NCBI GenBank assembly: GCA_945877405.1
Contig: CAMCSA010000016.1
Span: forward strand, 1-44,207
Reading direction: 5' to 3'
Length of the DNA: 44,207 bases
Source of the DNA: an uncultured Erysipelotrichaceae bacterium
GTDB lineage: Bacteria > Bacillota_I > Bacilli_A > Erysipelotrichales > Erysipelotrichaceae
This document shows positions 40,258 through 44,207 of the stretch, piece by piece. The position numbers were made by a program, and so were the translations under genes. The notes beneath the pieces were generated by a model. The model saw only the letters and a list, made by a program, of their open reading frames with translations. It was not told the DNA's origin and did not search any database. Within the stretch, counting starts at the first letter, position 1. Each line of letters begins with the position of its first letter.

Positions 40258-41262
40258 TTACTCCTTTACTGCAAATTCATAGCGTATTTCATGTGTCAGT
40301 GTTTCACCTGCTCTGACAATCGGTTTGTCGTTGACTTCCGGATAATTGATCGCATTTGGAATGTATTCCGCTTCCAGGCAGACAGCGCTTCTGGCTGGAT
40401 ATACATGCCCTTTCTTCCCTTTTGCACCATTCAACCAGTTGGCTGTATACAGATGGAACCCAGGGAAATCAGATGAGAATGTCATTTGTATATCCTTACC
40501 TTTCAGTACAGCCATCTGCCTCATACCCATCCCATCAATCGGATAATGGTGATCATAACCTGCACCATAATGCAGCTGGATATCATCTGCATCAATATCT
40601 GTTCCAATTGGTTTTGACAATGTAAAGTCAAATGGTGTTCCCTTGACTGGTACCATCTGATTTAACGTCAGACACGTTTCATCCAGCAGTGCATAATGAT
40701 CAGCAGAAATCATCAGTTCATGACTCATGGCATCTTCGCTTTCGTCCAGGTTGAAGTAGGAATGATTGGTATAGGCAAACAGGGTATCTGCTTCTGCCCT
40801 GCCATTGGAAATAATGGCGATACCGTTTTCAAGAAGCCTGTAAGTGATCGTCACATGCAATGTACCAGGATATCCTTCTTCTCCATCTGGTGATACATAT
40901 GTAAAACTGATAGCATCATCCTGCTGCTTTGCTTCAAAGATCTTCTGATCAAATCCATGGATTCCTCCATGATTGGCATTTCCGTTATTATTCACAGGAA
41001 TATGGTATTCCTTACCATTCAGTGTAAAAGTTCCCTTTTCAATTCTGTTGGCTGTTCGACCAATGGAAGCACCAAGGTATGTATCATGACTCATATAGTC
41101 CTGTACGCACTCATATCCTTCCACAACATCCCTTTTGAATGGAAGTACTTCCAGTGATACAAGCGTTGCTCCATAGTCGGTAACAGAAAACCGGATATTT
41201 CTGTTTTCCAATGTGTACAGAAAAACTTCGCGACCATCGCATTTTCCAAAACTTCTTTTCAT
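40258..41262 (-). CDS. galM: Aldose 1-epimerase
   Basis: 334 aa. Catalytic regions are visible: GRTANRIEKG, GNANHGGIHG with the conserved His, TNHSYFNLD with the general-acid His, and CLEAEYIPNAIN with the general-base Glu. It interconverts alpha and beta anomers of hexoses such as galactose. In an operon with scrB it probably supplies the anomer needed after sucrose or fructoside cleavage. AAGGAG is 5 nt before the ATG at 41262 (GTG at 41268 is longer). A perfect hairpin lies just upstream of the ribosome site. Confidence 0.9.
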   Translation of the reverse strand: MKRSFGKCDGREVFLYTLENRNIRFSVTDYGATLVSLEVLPFKRDVVEGYECVQDYMSHDTYLGASIGRTANRIEKGTFTLNGKEYHIPVNNNGNANHGGIHGFDQKIFEAKQQDDAISFTYVSPDGEEGYPGTLHVTITYRLLENGIAIISNGRAEADTLFAYTNHSYFNLDESEDAMSHELMISADHYALLDETCLTLNQMVPVKGTPFDFTLSKPIGTDIDADDIQLHYGAGYDHHYPIDGMGMRQMAVLKGKDIQMTFSSDFPGFHLYTANWLNGAKGKKGHVYPARSAVCLEAEYIPNAINYPEVNDKPIVRAGETLTHEIRYEFAVKE

Positions 41263-41273
41263 AGCCACTCCTT

Positions 41274-41293
41274 GTCTTACAGAAGTGTAAGAC
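41274..41293 (-). promoter_or_regulatory. Leader hairpin directly upstream of the galM ribosome site
   Basis: Perfect 7-bp stem GTCTTAC/GTAAGAC with a 6-nt loop, ending two bases before AAGGAG of galM. It has no T-run. It may stabilise the 5' end of the galM-scrB mRNA or act as a protein-binding site; role is inferred. Confidence 0.4.
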
Positions 41294-41311
41294 CGTTATT
41301 TTTGTACTTTC

Positions 41312-41329
41312 ATTTTATCATGATAAAAT
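41312..41329. promoter_or_regulatory. 18-bp perfect palindrome between galM and the FtsW-like gene
   Basis: ATTTTATCATGATAAAAT is fully self-complementary. It offers a TAAAAT -10 on both strands; on the plus strand TTGTAC (41302-41307) lies 16 nt before it. It may be both an operator and a pair of divergent -10 elements. Confidence 0.45.
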
Positions 41330-41337
41330 ATCAAAGT

Positions 41338-42780
41338 ATGAAAAATGAAGAAAAATTCGAGAAAACGGGAATGGGTTCGCTTCTGTTCCCGATTATCACA
41401 GCAGTCGGTATGGGATTTATTCTGTTTTTCAAAGACAGAAATGTTGCATATTCATACCTTGTTGCTTTGATACCGATTCTGCTTCTGATCGGAGCAGTCG
41501 GAACATGGTTATACAACAGAGATGCTGATATGAAGCTGTTTGGTGCAATTGCATGCCTTAGCAGTATTGGAGTCGGCTTACAGATGTATATTGATGCACG
41601 ATATGTGACGCTGACATCGTTCTCGTTACCAAAGCTGCTCGTTGGAATCGTCATTGCAGGATGTTTTATTGTCTTTTATCGGATGATCAGAAAACTGCTG
41701 ACATACAACATCACAAGTCACATACTGATGGTTGTATCTGCACTTCTGTATGGAATCCTTGTTTTCAAAGGTATTGATCCGAATGGTTATGGCACTTCTG
41801 CCTGGATCAGACTTGGCTCCATTACCGTTCAGCTGACAGACTTTACGAAAATCTGTGCCGTACTGTACTACGCCGCGCTGTTTGCCGCAAAAAAGCCAAG
41901 AGAAGACAAAGCAGTTCTGCTGCAGTCAAGTCTTTTCTTTGGGATTAATCTGGCAGGATCTGTGCTGATCAGGGAACTTGGATCCTTTCTGATCCTTCTT
42001 TTTCTGCATCTTTCCATTCTGTTTATCTTCATGCGCAGATCCACTTTCAAACGAATCTATCTGATCGTACTATTCTGTTCGATCTTCGGTGCAGTCGCAA
42101 TGTCATTTCTTCTGTACCACCTGATCTCACCAGCCCATGATGCCGGTACGATGAATTCTGTTGAAGCTCTTCTATGGCCAATCATCAATAAGGTACATCA
42201 GCGGTTTTCTGTAACAGCCAATATCAATGCGGATCCATACGGCTCCGGCTATCAGCTGTATCAGGGACGCAAAGCATTATGGATGGCAGGCCTCTTCGGT
42301 AACACGGTAAACTTCACAGCCATTCCTGTTGCCGAATCGGATATGGCATTTGTAGCCCTTGTCAATTCTTTCGGCTGGCTGCTCGGAATTTTTGTACTGA
42401 TCTGTTTTACAAGAATTGTCATCAGCGGATGCATGTTAAGCCTGCGTCTTGTTCATATTCAGCTGCAGGACTCCATTGTACTGTTTGCTTCAACAATCAT
42501 GCTTTTCCTGCAGGCAATGATTGTCATTCTGGGCTCATGCAATGTAATTCCATTTACCGGTTTACCGATTCCGTTTCTTTCCCGTGGTGGAACATATCAG
42601 GCAATTGTCTTCTGTTTCTGTGGACTTCTGTTACTTGCTTCCGAACATGGTGGAAACAGACTCATTGATCGCAATACACAAGGAAAACAGATCCATGAAA
42701 CAGAAGAAACACAGGATCACCTGACAATACAGGAGGAAGATGAAGATGCAGATACGCAGACCCTTAAAATCGGATTCTGA
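41338..42780 (+). CDS. FtsW/RodA/SpoVE-family peptidoglycan polymerase
   Basis: About 480 aa with ten or more transmembrane segments. SEDS signatures are visible in the last third: SDMAFVALVNSFGWLLG (conserved Asp-Met/Phe region) and PFTGLPIPFLSRGGTYQ. SEDS proteins polymerise lipid II together with a class B PBP, which is encoded right behind it in overlap. I use the ATG at 41338; 41320 and 41371 are alternatives, and none has a clear ribosome site. A -10 at 41324-41329 would place the RNA start at about 41336, so the mRNA may be leaderless. About 40 polar C-terminal residues (ETEETQDHLTIQEEDEDADT) are variable. Confidence 0.87.
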   Translation: MKNEEKFEKTGMGSLLFPIITAVGMGFILFFKDRNVAYSYLVALIPILLLIGAVGTWLYNRDADMKLFGAIACLSSIGVGLQMYIDARYVTLTSFSLPKLLVGIVIAGCFIVFYRMIRKLLTYNITSHILMVVSALLYGILVFKGIDPNGYGTSAWIRLGSITVQLTDFTKICAVLYYAALFAAKKPREDKAVLLQSSLFFGINLAGSVLIRELGSFLILLFLHLSILFIFMRRSTFKRIYLIVLFCSIFGAVAMSFLLYHLISPAHDAGTMNSVEALLWPIINKVHQRFSVTANINADPYGSGYQLYQGRKALWMAGLFGNTVNFTAIPVAESDMAFVALVNSFGWLLGIFVLICFTRIVISGCMLSLRLVHIQLQDSIVLFASTIMLFLQAMIVILGSCNVIPFTGLPIPFLSRGGTYQAIVFCFCGLLLLASEHGGNRLIDRNTQGKQIHETEETQDHLTIQEEDEDADTQTLKIGF

Positions 42781-44207
42781 TCAGAATGCTTCTTTTTCCG
42801 CAAAAAGAATCCGGATGACAATGATCGGATGCACGGTTGTATGTATCGGCTTTGCCGGACTGTTTGGCTATCGCTATGGAATCAGACCGGTCATTGATTC
42901 TTCAATCAATGCCTATGTCAATTCCATCACCTACCAGACAATCCAGGACTACGCAATGGAAGGTGATTATCTGGACCGCAACGGCAATCAGATCATGACC
43001 TGTCAGACTCCTGGCACTTCAGCCACAGCACAATATCCACAGAACTATTCCTTTGCCTATCTGCTTGGGTATTATTCTGTGTCCGGCATGCAGGAAAACA
43101 TGTATGGATTACGTGGTAATCTCAAAGACTATACACTGTTCCATCTGGATGAAAACAACAAAGGTGCTTCCATCCATCTGACCGTGGATATCGGTCTGCA
43201 GAATTACTGCTGGCAGCTGTTGAATCAGATCGATGGATCGATTATCGTACTGGATAATGAAACAGGTGCGATACTGGCTTTAGCTTCCAACAGCCTTGTT
43301 GACTATGATGTCAATAATGTCAATACCCTTCTTGGCAGTGACGTGGAAGGCTCACAATACAGACGTGGCACTTATGAAACCGATCCTCCAGGCAGCACAT
43401 TCAAGATCGTCACTGCTGTTGCGGCATTAACAAAGCAGAAAGAAGAAGGACTGGATGACTCCTGGTTTGATTATACGGATTATGGCAGCTATTATGCGGA
43501 AGGCAGTGACTTCAGAATTACAAACTGGGCAGATCTAGTCTATGGGCAGATCACTCTTGAAAAAGCAATGAACAGTTCCGTCAATACTTACTTTGCGGAT
43601 CTTGGCGTCCGTACAGGTAAGCAACAGCTGGAAAATACAGCAGAAAAGTTTCTGATCGGCAAGGATATCGAAATTCCGTTTCTGACTACCATCCACTCAT
43701 CCATGGATATCGGTAACAGGCAGATTGATCTGGCACAGGCATCCTTCGGTCAGGGAAAGACTCAGATCACCCCTCTCCATATTGCGATGATCACACAATC
43801 CGTAGCAAATAACGGACATATGATGCAGCCATATATCGTATCTTCCATCGGTGATGGAAAGATTCCATTATACAAAGCATTCCCCCACAGACTCTCTACG
43901 ACGATGGATACCGATGTCAATGAAAAGCTGAAACAGATTCTGCACTCTACTGCTGTAGGATATGGCTTTGATGAATATACCTATGGCAATGTATATGCCA
44001 AAACCGGTACAGCTGAATGTGTCAATGACAGAATTCACACATATATTACAGGTTTTACAGATGAATATACATTTGTTGTCAGCTACAACAACAGTTCCAT
44101 CTCGACTGTAAATGTTCCTGCTGCACAGGCTCTTGTGCAGTATCTTAACAATGTCAATTACCCCGACTCTAAAGAGTCGAGGCTTGTAACTCACTCATAT
44201 GGTCCTA
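42746..44207 (+). CDS. Class B penicillin-binding protein (transpeptidase), 3' end invaded by IS copy 3
   Basis: Open from 42746 to the window end (487 codons). A short cytoplasmic tail and one transmembrane segment (about 22-45) precede a dimerisation region and the transpeptidase domain: S217-T-F-K220 in PPGSTFK, S278-V-N280 in SSVNT, and K419-T-G in KTGTAE. It cross-links peptidoglycan, working with the SEDS protein encoded just upstream. AGGAGG lies 9 nt before the ATG and the first 35 nt overlap the upstream gene. Native sequence ends at 44152 (NVPAAQALVQYLNN); from 44153 the frame reads IS right-end sequence and stays open. Only a few C-terminal residues are replaced, so activity may be retained. 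Confidence 0.88.
   Translation, partial: MQIRRPLKSDSDQNASFSAKRIRMTMIGCTVVCIGFAGLFGYRYGIRPVIDSSINAYVNSITYQTIQDYAMEGDYLDRNGNQIMTCQTPGTSATAQYPQNYSFAYLLGYYSVSGMQENMYGLRGNLKDYTLFHLDENNKGASIHLTVDIGLQNYCWQLLNQIDGSIIVLDNETGAILALASNSLVDYDVNNVNTLLGSDVEGSQYRRGTYETDPPGSTFKIVTAVAALTKQKEEGLDDSWFDYTDYGSYYAEGSDFRITNWADLVYGQITLEKAMNSSVNTYFADLGVRTGKQQLENTAEKFLIGKDIEIPFLTTIHSSMDIGNRQIDLAQASFGQGKTQITPLHIAMITQSVANNGHMMQPYIVSSIGDGKIPLYKAFPHRLSTTMDTDVNEKLKQILHSTAVGYGFDEYTYGNVYAKTGTAECVNDRIHTYITGFTDEYTFVVSYNNSSISTVNVPAAQALVQYLNNVNYPDSKESRLVTHSYGP
44133..44207 (-). ncRNA. 3' end of omega-RNA of IS copy 3 with guide position
   Basis: Minus strand. The last bases of the RNA scaffold are at 44207-44153 and contain the same terminal palindrome as copy 1. 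The guide position is 44152-44133, inside the PBP gene. The 5' hairpins lie outside the window. Confidence 0.5.
44153..44207 (-). mobile_element. IS200/IS605-family element, right end of copy 3
   Basis: The reverse complement of 44153-44207 matches bases 57-111 of copy 1 closely, including CGACTCTTTAGAGTCG and the GGTAATTGAC end. It is inserted in the last codons of the PBP gene; the tnpB part lies beyond the window. Copies 1 and 3 are nearly identical while copy 2 differs, so 1 and 3 are the younger, probably mobile, type. Confidence 0.85.

Noticed and set aside
1-44207. CRISPR array, prophage or classical defence island
   Set aside because: No regularly spaced repeats, phage structural genes, restriction-modification or toxin-antitoxin pair with recognisable motifs were seen. 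The S24 repressor has no phage genes around it.

Overview
The window looks like one complete contig of a Bacillota genome. Moderately low GC, strong AGGAGG-type ribosome sites, compact operons and the gene families present (YitT, DegV, HflX, RpiR, TldD/TldE, an FtsW-type protein next to a transpeptidase, DUF3267, DUF6054) fit a gut or oral Firmicute. An Erysipelotrichaceae-like organism is my best guess, but no 16S or marker phylogeny is available here. Most genes are on the minus strand. Both ends lie inside copies of the same IS200/IS605-type element, and a third, divergent copy sits at 31984-33625, so the contig probably stops where an assembler could not resolve repeats.

Left part (1-6625): after the right end of IS copy 1 comes a rhomboid protease, then an unusual run of six phosphatase genes on the minus strand. 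Three are Cof-type HAD hydrolases, two are tandem fusions of two histidine-phosphatase domains, and one is a single-domain histidine phosphatase. Next (6697-11444) come an RlmI-type rRNA methyltransferase, a Cys-rich small protein, an RpiR regulator with a lone PTS EIIC permease, and a YitT membrane protein. From 17802 back to 11497 runs a tight operon: SseB-like protein, GNAT/pyrophosphatase-like fusion, YtcJ-type amidohydrolase, GNAT, HflX and M18 aminopeptidase. It starts from a clear promoter (TTGAGA-17-TATACT) and ends at a strong terminator just before yitT.

Middle part (17995-31741): a membrane-anchored HtrA protease on the plus strand; a three-gene glycerol-3-phosphate-dehydrogenase-like FAD system (GlpA-like with BFD domain, a NAD/FAD oxidoreductase, DUF1667); tRNA-Ser(GGA) sharing a divergent promoter region with a TetR regulator; a DUF3267 putative zinc peptidase; a COG2509 flavoprotein; a PfkB kinase; two tiny genes (RHH-like and a membrane coiled-coil protein); and an autocleavable LexA/CI-like S24 repressor divergent from a conserved 81-aa protein, with two matched inverted repeats on the two promoters. 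Then follow a Dabb protein and ROK kinase pair, and an operon of M32 carboxypeptidase, xanthine phosphoribosyltransferase and YbaK deacylase.

Right part (31738-44207): an AEC-family transporter gene is split by IS copy 2, with roughly 90 codons of its centre missing. The copy carries a tnpB broken by one frameshift but with all catalytic motifs present, a well-folded omega-RNA (reRNA) region, and a short degraded remnant of a divergent tnpA. Then come an FMN-binding protein, the TldE/TldD pair, DegV, DUF6054, a sucrose-6-phosphate hydrolase with aldose epimerase, and an FtsW/RodA-family gene overlapping a class B PBP gene. IS copy 3 invades that PBP gene at its last codons. The three RNA/right-end copies share hairpins whose sequences differ while pairing is kept, each followed by a different 20-nt guide-position sequence. 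This TnpB/omega-RNA family is the most distinctive system in the window.
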